From: Tolypeutes matacus | Lineage: Eukaryota > Chordata > Mammalia > Cingulata > Chlamyphoridae | Assembly (NCBI GenBank): GCA_026826555.1 | Contig: JAKSZT010020895.1 | Coordinates: 20,436-84,435 of the forward strand | DNA: 64,000 nucleotides | Reading direction: 5' to 3' | Shown: one piece after another, positions 36,421 through 48,700 of the stretch | Layout of the letters: every line of letters starts with the position of its first letter | How positions within the stretch are numbered: the first letter of the stretch is position 1 | Position numbers and translations under genes: made by a program | The notes under the pieces: generated by a model | The model's database searches: none | Seen by the model: the letters and a program-made list of their open reading frames with translations, nothing else | Told to the model about the DNA's origin: nothing

Positions 36421-37560
36421 GATAGATACAATGATAAAGCATGATTTCATGTAATTAAAGAGTTGGGGCAAAATTACATTGTACCTGAAGGACACGGAAA
36501 AATGTTGATTTTTACTCTTACTGTGATAGGAAACCTTGTATGTTTGGTCAAGAAAAGTGACAAGATACAACTATATTTTAATAGTATCAAAAGCTCCAAT
36601 ATTAAGATTGTAATATAAGGCAGTAAGGCTGAACTGAGGGAGAAAATCTAGAAGGCTGTAACAATAATTTACAAAATGGAGAACATGGTTGTTTGGGCCA
36701 GGATCGTAGCACAGAAAGTGTTGAAAAATAATCACATGCCAAAAATATTCTGCAGAGTGAATCAATATGACTATGTATACGAAGTGGGATATGAGACCCA
36801 GATAAAATTCTAGTAATTCTCTTATGTCTTTGCCTGAACAAGTAGGAGAATGGCTTTTCATTACCTGGATGAAATTTCAGATATTGATCTTGTGAAAATA
36901 AACTAAGTTAATTATATACATCAAATGCTTTGAAAATCGTCTGGCCTTCACTAAGTATTCTTTAAATATAATCCATTTTCACCATTATTACATAACATCA
37001 ATTATTTGCAAACAAACTATTTTCCATATTTTATCATGCTCTATACCAGTTTTATTTTCTTTATCATTTTTAAACTACTTCAAACTTTACAATACTTAGA
37101 ATTTGGATATACACCAATGAACAAAAGTATTTTGCCTTTAAAATACTTCAGATCACATCTCACAGAAAATATGATATGCACTGATAAAATCAAGGAAATA
37201 GAGGAAAATGTAAATAACACAGTCTTTTCACATTGCCCAAAGGTTATATCACATTGGGGTAATATCCCCATAAATTAATTCTAGAATATATTATATTATG
37301 ACAGGCTTGTCTGAATTTAATTAAAATTAAATAATTTCTGGATGTATTACTCCATGAAAAAATAAAGACTCTGTTGAACATTGCTGATAAGAAATACCAA
37401 GATACAATTTCTAAATCCTAGAAAAGTAAATAGATGAAAGTGAGGCCAGCACAATCATTAAAAAAGACTAGATAATGTAAATGGTCTATAAATACAAGTA
37501 AAAAACATAAGGCATGTATAAGATGAGAGATTAGTTTAAAAAATATAATATTAAAAAATA
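36421..37560. other. Non-coding stretch before the second duplication copy
   Basis: No coding frame or repeat recognised; AT-rich with scattered short A and T runs. The short frames on either strand lack any recognisable domain. Confidence 0.45.
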
Positions 37561-38949
37561 AATGCTTATCAAAGACATAGCTATAGAGAAGCAAAGAAAA
37601 GAAGAGTTGCAATAATAGAGCTTCTAGACAATGTAGAGTTCAGAGCAAATATAACTGTTAATACAGTAATTTATATGGATACTATATATGCCAAAAATTT
37701 TATATGAATTCATGTTATAGAGGAAAATAATTCACGCTTTAGTTATTTTAATAAATTAATAAACACTGATGAACTTGTGAGAATTCATTAAAATGTTAAT
37801 ATTAAAATAGAGGCTGAATTTTTTTAATCTATCAAAAATCATTTTAGAAACTGAAGAAATATAATTCAACTAAAAATTAATGTAAATTAAAAGACTATAA
37901 ATCAGTTGAAGGAAAAAAGTAAATCTAATAACCATTGCTTATGTTTAAATACAAATAATTAATAAAGGGAAATGAAGAAAACATACTTTCTTAAATATAT
38001 CTTGAATCATAGAGAAAATTAAAACTACAATTCTGGATTGAATAGAGACATTTTTATGGTAAATAATATCAACCTACATGACCAAACTTTATGGGATGTC
38101 ACCAAATTTGTATACGTGATCAATTTTTATATTTGCAACTTTATTAAAATTCTTAAAACTAATTAACAATGTATTTAACTCAAAAACTTATCCTTTTTAA
38201 GGAACATAAAATTATAGAGCATGAAAAAGGAAAGGATTTTTAATCATATTGCAATTAAACAAAGAAATAATAGTTAATGAAGCATATTGTGCCATAGAGT
38301 GGTATGGTAGTGTTTTCAAATGGCTAGCAGGTAGCCTCAAAGGAGATGTAACAGCATGCCAGATATTGAACCTAATGAAATTATAAAATGCAGTTTTAAA
38401 ATATTCAAAGTTGAGATTCTTGATTTAAATAATGTTACAAGAAAAGTTTCATCTCCCAAGTATAAATGTCAAAGTAATTACCAAAGATTATGTTGATGAG
38501 AGGGGATCAAATGCTGCCAAACAGAAATATCAAATGACAAAAATTTTATATATGTAATAAATGCATGCATATACATAAGATTAGTCTAGAAGACAGTCAA
38601 CAAAACTATCAAGAATATTGGATATTTCTATTTTCTTTAATAATTTAAAATATTTTCCAAATTTTCTTCAAAAATTACATACTTTTTTCAATAACTTAAA
38701 TTCTATCACAATATTTTACTTTGCTTTAAGACCAAATATTGAAATGCTGTTTTTCCTTTTGAGGTGATTGTTGATGAATACATTTAGTCCAAAGTATTTA
38801 TTATAAACCAGTGAACATTTTCAAAAAAATGCTACTCTCTATTAAACTTTTTCTAAGAATATAAGCATTCTGAAGATTTGGTCAAAATGTATTACTATTG
38901 CATTCATTTGTTTTCATTTATCTGTTTTATTCTGTAAAATGACTCTATA

Positions 38950-39095
38950 GACTTAGAATTACTTATTTACAGTTGAGGAAACTAGATTTAAAATTTCAGT
39001 GACATATTAAGGGAAATAGAGCTAAAAAACTGGCATTTCGAGGATTTAAACCTGAGATTTTCTAGTCCAAAGCAGCACTCCTTAGAACAGTGTTG
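38950..39095 (+). mobile_element. MIR-like SINE, duplicated partner
   Basis: gttgaggaaactagat (38,972), agctaaaaaactggcatttcgaggatttaaacctgag (39,020-39,056) and tagtccaaagcagcactcctta (39,063) follow the MIR core order (aggaaactgagg, agccaggattcaaaccc, tccaaagcccatgctctt). The copy-A equivalent at 15,600-15,790 is more decayed. Confidence 0.7.
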
Positions 39096-39447
39096 TTTTT
39101 CTTCCCTTTAGAATAAATGGCTTCTGAAAGTGCTCTACATAATAAAATTTTCAGAAACTAGAATATGTGTGGGGATTTCTATGATGCAATTTGAAGGATA
39201 ACACCACATTTTTGCACATTTGTTGTCCTATAAAACAAATACAATTAAACCACAGGTTTACCATGCATTTCATGACTTCCAAATCTATGTGGTTTCTAAA
39301 CACATATACTTGGAAATGTGTAGTCAAATATAGGAAGACTCGACTGAAATTCAAACTATATAAAAGATGTTACTGTATTTAGAGCAACCAAGTAAATACC
39401 CAAATAGTAAAGAAAGAACAGATGTACTTAAATATTCAACATCACAG

Positions 39448-40391
39448 TCATTTCAGTTGCCTGGGGCACTCTCTCTTCTGTATGACTCTAATGAGAATGT
39501 TTTTCACCTCTTTGTTCCAATGACTATAAATGAGTGGATTCTGCAAGTGGTCACCATAGTATAAAACAGAAAAGCAACTTGATCCTTTTCCAAGGAGTGG
39601 GACTTATTTGGCTTTAAATAAGTAAAAGTTGTAGAGCCATAAATGATGGTGACTCCCAGGAGGTGGAGAGCATAAGTAGAGAAGGCTTTGCACTTTCCTG
39701 AAGTGGAATTAATTTTAAAGATAGTAGAGAAAATGGACCTGTAGGACACAGATATTGTGATTACAGGCACTACTACATTTAAACTACTGAGAATGAATAT
39801 CTTGACTTCAGTGTCATAAGTATAAACAGGACAGGGCTAAAATTATGGTTAAGTCACAGAAAAAGAGATAGATTACATTGGACTTGCAGAAATGCAAAAT
39901 GTTCATGAAAAGAACAATGACTGGATTCAGTAAAGCCTATCAGGTAGGGCACAGTGATGAGGACACAGTAGAGTCTTGTGGACATAAAAAATGGGTAGTT
40001 AAGAAGATTGCAGATAGCTACATAGTGGTCATAGGCCATTGAAGAGAGAAAGAAAAATTCAGTGACAATCAGGATGATGAAGAAACACACCTGGGTGAAG
40101 CAACGTATAAATGTACTATACTTATTGGAAGTCAGTAGGTTCTCTAAGGTTTTAGTTGTGACAACCATTGAGTAACTGAGGTTAAAGGATGACAGGAGAC
40201 TGAGGAAAAAAGTACATGGGGGAGTGAAGCTGGAGATCCAGGTGAATTATCAGTATCATCCCTGCATTTCCCAGCACAGTAATCATGTATATCAGAAGAA
40301 ATAACATAAAGATGACCCACTGGATCACTTCAGAGTCTGTCAATCCCATCAGAAAGAAGTCAGGCACTTTTGTGATATTCCTTCTTCCCAT
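39448..40391 (-). pseudogene. OR8H: Olfactory receptor pseudogene, OR8H-like, copy B
   Basis: The minus strand starts [21 protein letters not shown], with N-glycosylation site NIT; this start is characteristic of OR8H receptors as I remember them. TM1 and the first loop ([24 protein letters not shown]) are followed by a 1-base insertion in a T-run near 40,195. The frame then resumes as KTLENLLTSNKYSTFIRCFTQ and SSMAYDHYVAICNLLNYP, again with histidine for arginine in the DRY motif. A 2-base deletion near 39,925 shifts it again. The segment [23 protein letters not shown] and [17 protein letters not shown] is open. A deletion near 39,545 removes part of PMLNPLIYS, leaving [16 protein letters not shown] in another frame before the stop at 39,448-39,450. 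None of these frame lesions is shared with copy A. Confidence 0.9.
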
Positions 40392-43345
40392 GATATCATT
40401 CAGCTGTTGTAAACTATTGAAAAATCAAAGAGCATACTTAGCATAAATGACGTAAAAACTATTTTTTTCTATAGGAATGATGTGGTATTAAAAAAATAGT
40501 TTATTGATTCTAGAAATTCATATTAAGCAGCTTGTAAAATATGAATAAAAAATCTCAGTTTGTCTGCCAAAGATAAATTAGGTATAAATCAATATGTGGA
40601 TATTATATAATAGAAACATATATACATATGTATGGTATAATTAGAATAAACATGACAATATTATAAATGCTTTCCTTCATTAACACATTTATTCAGATTA
40701 AAATATTATATCATATTTATTACTATTTCACATATTTATTATATGATAAAAAGTGCAAAGAAATTTAAATAACTTACTGTCAGTTCTAACTATTCTTTAT
40801 TGTTAGTTCTGTGATTCTAGCAAGATTGTTTGAGTACCGAGAACATGCTCATAAAATCATATTTTTATATATATTTAATTTCAGCAATACCAAAAACATG
40901 AGTTATATAAGCAATTATAGAAAATTTTAATGCACCATTCACTGTGCTTTTTATCTTCTATTATTTGGCACCAATGACAGGTCATAAATTAAAACCTTAG
41001 TTGTATCAATTTATAGAGCACACATTACTATTAATTTTAAGAAGATAGGTTTTTTAAATAGATTGATCAAATTTCTTCTAAAAAGTATATTTTCAGTATA
41101 CATACATTGCAAAATGACTCATAATCTATCCTTTCTATATTTCTATTTCTACAAATCTTGGAATTATGTAGATAATTTTTATGCCTATGTATAAGTGCAA
41201 CCTTCTAATTATATCTCTATGTTTGATTTCATTAACTTAAATGCTCTAACATTCAGATTAATACTTACTAGGTGTCAAAGTGGGTGAAAACTTCTACCTG
41301 GTTTAAATAACTAGAATGTTTTCAATCTCAAATTTTCTGAAAAATAAAATATGTAACCATTTAAGGAGTTTAAAATTCCTTCAATCAATAATTGTTTCTA
41401 TTAAGAAAACATAAATTTAAATTTTATGCATTTAAAAAATTTTTTTGAAATAGAAGTCAATGCAAAAATTTTCTTCAGTCCCTGGACAAATAGAAAGTTC
41501 ACATGGAAATTATGTCTCACTGGGGAGCTATGGTGAACACAAGCAAGGAGAGTATCCCTTGCCCTTCACCCTAATAATGCAGTGGTACCTCTTATATTGA
41601 GGATTATCAATTATGCAATATGTAGTCATCTCTGGGACCAATTAACTAAGAAGATTTCTTGGCATGTTGCCAATGACACAAATTCAAGGACTAATGCGCA
41701 TATTTCAATTTGAAACAAAGAATTGCCTTCCTCTTAGAAACCACATAATGTTGAGCAATATTTTTGGTATTCTTTTGTGATGCTCTATTTCATGACTAGG
41801 TAAAAGAGGAGGTATTTCTAGAGAAATAGTTAATAATCCCTGGCTAAAAGGAAAGAGATTATTATCCACCAAGGATGGACTAGTACATTTTTCACAATGA
41901 AACATTTTCTATACTTAAAAGTGTGATATTATCATAGGATTAAACATTGTTCATTTCACAAAATTATTTTACAACAAAATACAAAGAAGAAAATGAAATT
42001 TACTTATACATGTTGTTATTCTTTAGATGTATTTTCTTCCAAGTGTTCTCCTTTGTGCATAAAAAGCTTATTTATACATGTACTATTTGTTTGTATGATT
42101 TTATCACACTGAATTTTCAGTAATATCCTGATTTTGTTACAGAAACTTTATAATAAACCTTGACCTATGTTATAATAGACTTTTGAAAAGCCCAGAGTCT
42201 CTTGCAGTTTACATTAACTGGTGTAGTGTAACTAACTTCTTTCTGGTAGTGTGAACCAAATGATGAATGGGCATTTTTGAGGTATCACAGGGGAATACTT
42301 TGGGATTTTTCCAGAGAGGTTTGGGAGTGTTAATTAATTCAACATGGCAGTACTGTTATAGTCAGTCACAACAATGTTTGTGCAACTCGTTTTACTATTT
42401 AGTGTATTGGCTTTTATTATATCAATAGAAATATGAGAGAAGAAACTAATAAAAAGTGCTGAAATGAGTAAAGATTTTCTAAGTATGTGAATGACCAAAT
42501 GTTACTTCTTCTATGTACAAGCAGGTGAAATGAATATTTGTGAAACTTTAAAGTCAATTTGCATGTAGATTTAGAAGTGACCCCTACAAGAAAGCTGTTT
42601 TATACTGCAGAATTTTGGAGAGAATTTCATGGCATGAATCAAGGAATTAGAATGTAATATAATATAGTTTTGGTGTAAATTGAATGTATAATCTTTCAAT
42701 TCATCAAAAATACAATGATACAGAGAAAATTATATTTGGATATTAAAAGGTCAGCATTAATTTATTTCACAATAGATGACTTTGGGTATAACATTTTCTA
42801 TGCCAAATCCTCCTCTCACAGTAAGAGTAATCTGCTTACTCCTTGCAAAATCACCATGAAAGTGTTATTCTTCCTAGCAATGAAATAAATTTTTCATATT
42901 CATTAAGTGTCATTTCAAATAATATTTGTAGCCAAAGAAGTGAAAACTTACAAAGCTTTTTATGACTAATTTTTTGCTGAATCTTTTTTGCTGGGATTCC
43001 AATATATAGCCTTTAAAATAAAATAAATTTGGTGGAAGATCAGGAGTAAGACATAGAAAAGAAACATGATTTATTTGTCCTACAATTCAACAAAAATAGA
43101 ATTTTATCACTGACAATTATTCAATGTCATTTTTAAAAATTCTATTTCTGGTTTTAATTCTCTATATGTTAATGTGATTTGAAGTCTGTTAAGATATTTT
43201 AAAATTTTCTGGAAATTTGGCTGTATTACTATTTTACACTCTCACATCTCTCAAATATAAAAGGCTCCTTTTCTAGTAATACTATTTTGCCAAGTTGTAT
43301 TTATGTGCTTATATTTACATTTTGACATACTTTTATCATACATCT

Positions 43346-43640
43346 ATTTCTTATATACATCATATAGTTGAGTCTTATTTTTTATTAGACTCAATTAAAA
43401 GGCCTTTAATTGTAGTATTTAAGCCATTTACATTTCAAGTCATTTTTATGTCTTATTTTCATTTTATGTCCTATAATTTTGAAATTCTGTTTCTTTTCTC
43501 TTGGTTTCTTTTTCTTAATATAACATTTAGTACTAAATTTAATCCCTTCCCCTTCGATTTTATAAACATACTTCATTTAATTATATTAATAAATTATATT
43601 AGTGTTTGCTCTGGGGTAAAATGTGCATCTTTAAATGTTT
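43346..43640 (-). mobile_element. Antisense L1 fragment (ORF2 5' region)
   Basis: ttaattgtagtatttaagccatttacatttcaa is the reverse of the L1 ORF2 start region, where the forward strand reads 'tgtaaatgg...actcaaatt...aaaggc'. The 148-codon frame 43,295-43,741 is A/T-rich noise across this fragment. Confidence 0.6.
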
Positions 43641-43649
43641 TTATTGTTC

Positions 43650-45712
43650 TTTATATTATTATGACTTCTTCTAGGCAACCAAAATACCAGCAGAAGACTC
43701 TCCAAGACTTATTCACAAAAATCATCTTTGAAAAACAATAACTAAAGGCCAAACTATGTTCCCCAAAACTCGAAAAAAGAGTTAAATGATTGGAGTAACA
43801 GGGTGAATACTGAATCAAGAAAATGCAAGTTAAAACTGGTAGCACAAGCTGGCCTTTACCCGAGCCTCTCACAGACCTAGTGTCGTGTGGACCTGGGCTC
43901 TTATTGTGTGTCTCTGTTTCTGTTTTGGAGGAAGTAGGGTCACCCTTATGGGCCTGCTGGAGTGCATGTATATTGGTTCAAATCTATCCAGTGGCAGCCT
44001 GATAGCTTAACTTAGGGAGCCCATCTCTTTCTTGTTCTTTCCAGAACTTGTCCTCAGGCAGAAACAGGTTGCAGACAGTGTAAATAATAATTCAAAATAG
44101 CCTGGAAAGATCCCTGTCTATAAGATATACAATAGAGCAACTAGAAGGGAAGAAATTCTATTTCATAGGGATAGGGGAGACATTCCAATTCCAGTAAACA
44201 AAAATTTGATAAGGCCCTAAAATGAGCTCAGGATAGCACACAGTCTCAGAAAAAGGGAAGATCCCACATTTTACCTCAGGCAGTCCTTCTTGATAGGAAA
44301 ACTAAACTCTTAAGGACAACACAAGCCAATACAGAACCAATTTTCAAAGACAAAGATTTTATATGCATTGTTTTTTTTTCTGTTTTTGTTAGCTCCTGAC
44401 ACTCAATAATATATTTGATATATAACTAGGTATATACAAACTTCAGAAACAGGCACCTCACAAACTAAATCCCATAGATAAAACATTAAAATATTAAAGT
44501 ATGCAGCGTGAAACAAAAATTAATAAGACAAAGACACAAGAAATTATGACACATCCAAAGGAATGAGATAGAACTTCAAAAATTCTCAAAGAAGACCAAG
44601 TACTGGATATCCAAAAGGACAAATCAGTGAAATAAAGGCAACAAAACTAAAATGGCTCAGGTTGTACAGGAAAAAAAAAATAGATAAAAATAAAAGAACA
44701 GAGCATTAGAGACATGTGGGATACCCTAAAGAATAACACTATAATCATAACAAGAGACTCTGAAGAAAAGAGAGAAAAGGGAGCAGAAGAAATATTCAAA
44801 GAAACAATGGCAGAAAACATCTCTAATTTAAAGAAAAACATGACCACACTCAAGAAGACCAGGAAAAAAAAAGGATAAACTTGAGGAGAACAATGGACTT
44901 TAGTATAACTATAGAATACCAAGGCAAGGAGATATTTCTGAAATCTAAAAGAGAAAAACAACGTCATATAAAAGGAAGTCCTTATGAAATTAATTGCTGA
45001 TTTCTCAGGAAAAAACATGGAAGCACAAAGATAGTAGGATAAAATATTTAAGTGATGCCAAAAAAAATTTCTTCAAAGAACTTTTTTATTCAGCGGCTGT
45101 CTTAAAAATGAAGAAGAGATTAACATTACCAGATAAAGGCTGAGGAATATGATCATTGCTAAAACTGTCCTACTAGCAATACTATAGGGAGTTCTTCAGA
45201 CTGAAAGAAAGGACATTAGACTGTGTATAGAAGCATCATAAAGAAATAAAGATATCTTCACAATGTATTTGTACAGATTCTAAAAATACATGCTTAAGAA
45301 GTAATTATAATTCTATGGTTTACTGGACTTAATGAGTATAATGTAATTTGTAACAAATTAAACAAGGAAGTGGGGGATTGTGGGGTATAGGAACAATTAA
45401 TATACTATTGAAATTAATTTGGTTTCAAATCAAATGAGACTGTTATAAATTCAGGATGATTTATTTAAATACAATAGTAACCACAAAGAAAATATCTGAA
45501 AAATAAATAAATAGAAGGAAATGAGAAGGGGCCCAAAGGCTACAATCCAAAATATCAAATAGATATGAAAATATTCCTTAATGGAAGAATTCTATAAAAC
45601 ATACAAAGTGTAAGAAGCTAAAATTTCCCTAGAAAGTTCTGCATTATTGGTAACTACTTTAAATGGAAATGGCCAAAATTCTCCACCAAAAGGCAGAAAT
45701 TGGACAATTTAA
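43650..45712 (+). mobile_element. Old LINE-1: ORF1 region to ORF2 start, host of the SBNO1 insertion
   Basis: 44,750-45,180 matches the L1 ORF1 3' region: agaagaaatattcaaagaaacaatggc, the block ttctgatttctca equivalents, attcagcggctg and agggagttcttcagactgaaag. 45,190-45,640 is the inter-ORF region. 45,649-45,712 (taactactttaaatggaaatgg) is the start of ORF2 (TLNVNG equivalent). The ORF2 resumes at 51,387 after the SBNO1 copy. 43,650-44,650 is likely upstream L1 sequence but less certain. All coding frames are dead. Confidence 0.75.
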
Positions 45713-45722
45713 AAACTATATG
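45713..45722. repeat. Target-site duplication, left, of the SBNO1 retrocopy
   Basis: aaactatatg recurs at 51,387-51,396 directly after the tail. The left site lies in ttaaaaactatatg, which fits the TT/AAAA preference of the L1 endonuclease. Confidence 0.85.
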
Positions 45723-48700
45723 GGGGGTTGGGGGGAGGGGCGTCAAGATGGCGGCGGGGAGGTAGGCAGAGCCGGACTCCGCTGCTGCCACCGCCACCGC
45801 CGCCTCCGCTCCAGTCGCCACTGATTCTCCAAGCTCTCACCGCCCGGGAGAAGCTGCCTCGTCGTCGGATCTCAGGGGGAAAATGGTGGAGCCAGGGCAA
45901 GATTTATTGCTTGCTGCTTTGAGTGAAAGTGGAATTAGTCCAAATGACCTCCTTGATATTGATGGTGGAGATGCAGGGCTTGGAACTCCAACACCTACCC
46001 CTCCAGTTCAGCCAGTGCCACTTAGTGCACTAGAACTAGGTTTGGGGACTGAAGCAGCAGTTCCTGTTAAACAAGAACCAGAGACTGTACCTACTCTAGC
46101 ACTATTAAATGTTAGGCAGCAACCTCCATCTACTACAACGTTTGTGCTGAATCAAATAAATCAGCTTCCAACCTTGGGATCTACAATTGTAATGACTAAA
46201 ACACCACCTGTAACAACTAATAGGCAAACCATCACTTTAACAAAATTTATCCAGACTACTGCGAACACACGCCCTTCAGTCTCGGCACCAGCAGTACGAA
46301 ATGCCATGACCTCTGCACCTGCAAAAGACCAGGTTCAGCTGAAAGATTTGCTCAAAAATAATAGTTTTAACGAACTCATTAAACTGAAGCCGCCTGCTAA
46401 TATTGCTCAGCCAGTTGCAACAGCAGCTACTGATGTAAGCAATGGTACAGTAAAGAAAGATTCTTCTAATAAAGAAGTAGCAAGAATATGGATAAATGAC
46501 ATGAAAATGAGGATTTTTTCCCCAACCATGAAGGTTCCTGTTGTGAAAGAGGAAGATGAACCAGAGGAAGAAGATGAAGAAGAAATGGGTCATGCTGAAA
46601 CCTATGCAGAGTATATGCCAATAAAATTGAAAATTGGCCTTCGCCACCCAGATGCTGTAGTGGAAACTAGTTCTTTATCCAGTGTTACTCCTCCTGATGT
46701 TTGGTACAAAACATCAATTTCTGAAGAAACCATTGATAATGGCTGGTTATCAGCATTACAACTTGAAGCAATTACATATGCAGCCCAGCAACATGAAACA
46801 TTCCTGCCTAATGGAGATCGTGCTGGCTTCTTAATAGGTGATGGTGCTGGTGTAGGAAAAGGGAGGACAATAGCGGGAATTATCTATGAAAATTATTTGT
46901 TGAGTAGAAAAAGAGCGTTATGGTTCAGTGTTTCAAATGATTTAAAGTATGATGCTGAAAGAGATTTGAGGGATATTGAAGCAAAAAACATTTTGGTCCA
47001 TTCATTAAATAAGTTTAAATATGGAAAGATTTCCTCCAAGCACAATGGAAGTGTGAAAAAGGGTGTTATTTTTGCCACCTATTCTTCCCTTATTGGTGAA
47101 AGTCAGTCTGGTGGTAAATATAAAACTAGATTAAAACAGCTTCTACACTGGTGTGGTGATGATTTCGATGGAGTGATAGTGTTTGACGAATGTCATAAAG
47201 CAAAAAACTTATGTCCTGTTGGTTCTTCAAAGCCAACCAAGACAGGCTTAGCAGTTTTAGAGCTTCAGAACAAATTGCCAAAAGCCAGAGTTGTTTATGC
47301 TAGTGCCACTGGTGCTTCTGAACCACGCAACATGGCCTATATGAATCGACTTGGAATATGGGGCGAGGGAACTCCATTTAGAGAATTCAGTGATTTTATT
47401 CAAGCAGTAGAAAGGAGAGGTGTTGGTGCCATGGAAATAGTTGCTATGGATATGAAGCTTAGAGGAATGTACATTGCTAGACAGCTGAGCTTTACTGGAG
47501 TGACCTTCAAAATTGAGGAAGTTCTTCTTTCACAAAGCTATGTCAAAATGTATAACAAAGCAGTCAAGCTGTGGGTAATTGCCAGAGAACCATTTCAGCA
47601 AGCCTCGGATCTGATTGATGCTGAGCAACGAATGAAGAAATCCATGTGGGGTCAATTCTGGTCTGCTCACCAGAGATTTTTCAAATACTTGTCATAGCAT
47701 CCAAAGTTAAAAGGGTTGTGTAGCTAGCTCGAGAAGAAATCAAGAATGGAAAATGTGTTGTAATTGGTCTGCAGTCTACAGGAGAAGCAAGAACTTTGGA
47801 AGCCTTGGAAGAGGGTGGAGGAGAATTGAATGATTTTGTTTCAACTGCCAAAGGAGTGTTGCAGTCACTCATTGAAAAGCACTTCCCTGCTCCAGACAGG
47901 AAAAAACTTTATAGTTTGCTAGGAATAGATTTTACAGCTCCAAGTAACAACAGTTCACCAAGAGATAGTCCCTGTAAAGAAAATAAAATAAAGAAGCGGA
48001 AAGGTGAAGAGATAACACGAGAAGCCAAAAAAGCACGAAAAGTAGGTGGCCTTACTGGTAGCAGTTCTGATGATAGTGGCAGTGAATCTGATGCCTCTGA
48101 TAATGAAGAAAGTGACTATGAGAGCTCTAAGAACATGAGTTCTGGAGATGACGATGATTTCAACCCATTTAGAGATGAGTCTAGTGAGGATGATGAAGAT
48201 GATCCTTGGTTAATCAGAAAAGACCACAAGAAAAGCAAAGATAAAAAAAAAGAAGAAAAGTATAGATCCGGATTCTATTCAAAGTGCCTTATTAGCATCA
48301 GGTCTTGGATCAAAACGGCCTAGTTTTTCATCTACGCCAGTTATTTCCCCTGCTCCTAATAGTGCACCAGCTCACAGTAACACCAACAGTAACAGTAGCC
48401 TTATAATAAGCCAGGATTCAGTGGAAAGGGCCCAACAGATAAAGAAAGATCTACTTGATAAATTAGAAAAATTAGCTGAAGATCTCCCTCCGAATACCCT
48501 TGATGAACTTATTGATGAACTTGGGGGTCCTGAGAATGTTGCTGAGATGACTGGTCGCAAGGGGAGGGTTGTGAGCAACGATGATGGAAGCATATCTTAC
48601 GAGTCAAGATCAGAACTTGATGTGCCTGTAGAAATATTAAATATCACAGAAAAACAAAGATTTATGGATGGAGATAAGAATATTGCCATCATCTCAGAAG

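Larger units (their letters stand above)
37561..43345. repeat. Segmental duplication, copy B (about 5.8 kb)
   Basis: Direct-orientation partner of 14,243-19,998, about 23.3 kb away, with the same order of OR downstream flank, MIR, OR pseudogene and OR upstream flank. Small indels distinguish them, for example extra sequence near 40,610-40,660. Both copies are followed on the right by antisense L1 sequence, which may have had a part in the duplication. Confidence 0.9.

Noticed and set aside
43295..43741. 148-codon open frame
   Set aside because: It crosses the end of the duplicated block and an antisense L1 fragment, with A/T-rich codons and no domain.
44647..45018. 123-codon minus-strand frame rich in F, S and L
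   Set aside because: It is the reverse complement of an A-rich L1 ORF1 region.
45728..45900. GC-rich segment as a possible CpG-island promoter
   Set aside because: It is the retroposed SBNO1 5' UTR, bounded by the target duplication; nothing upstream but dead L1.
46276..46647. 123-codon minus-strand frame inside the SBNO1 copy
   Set aside because: Shadow of the sense coding frame.
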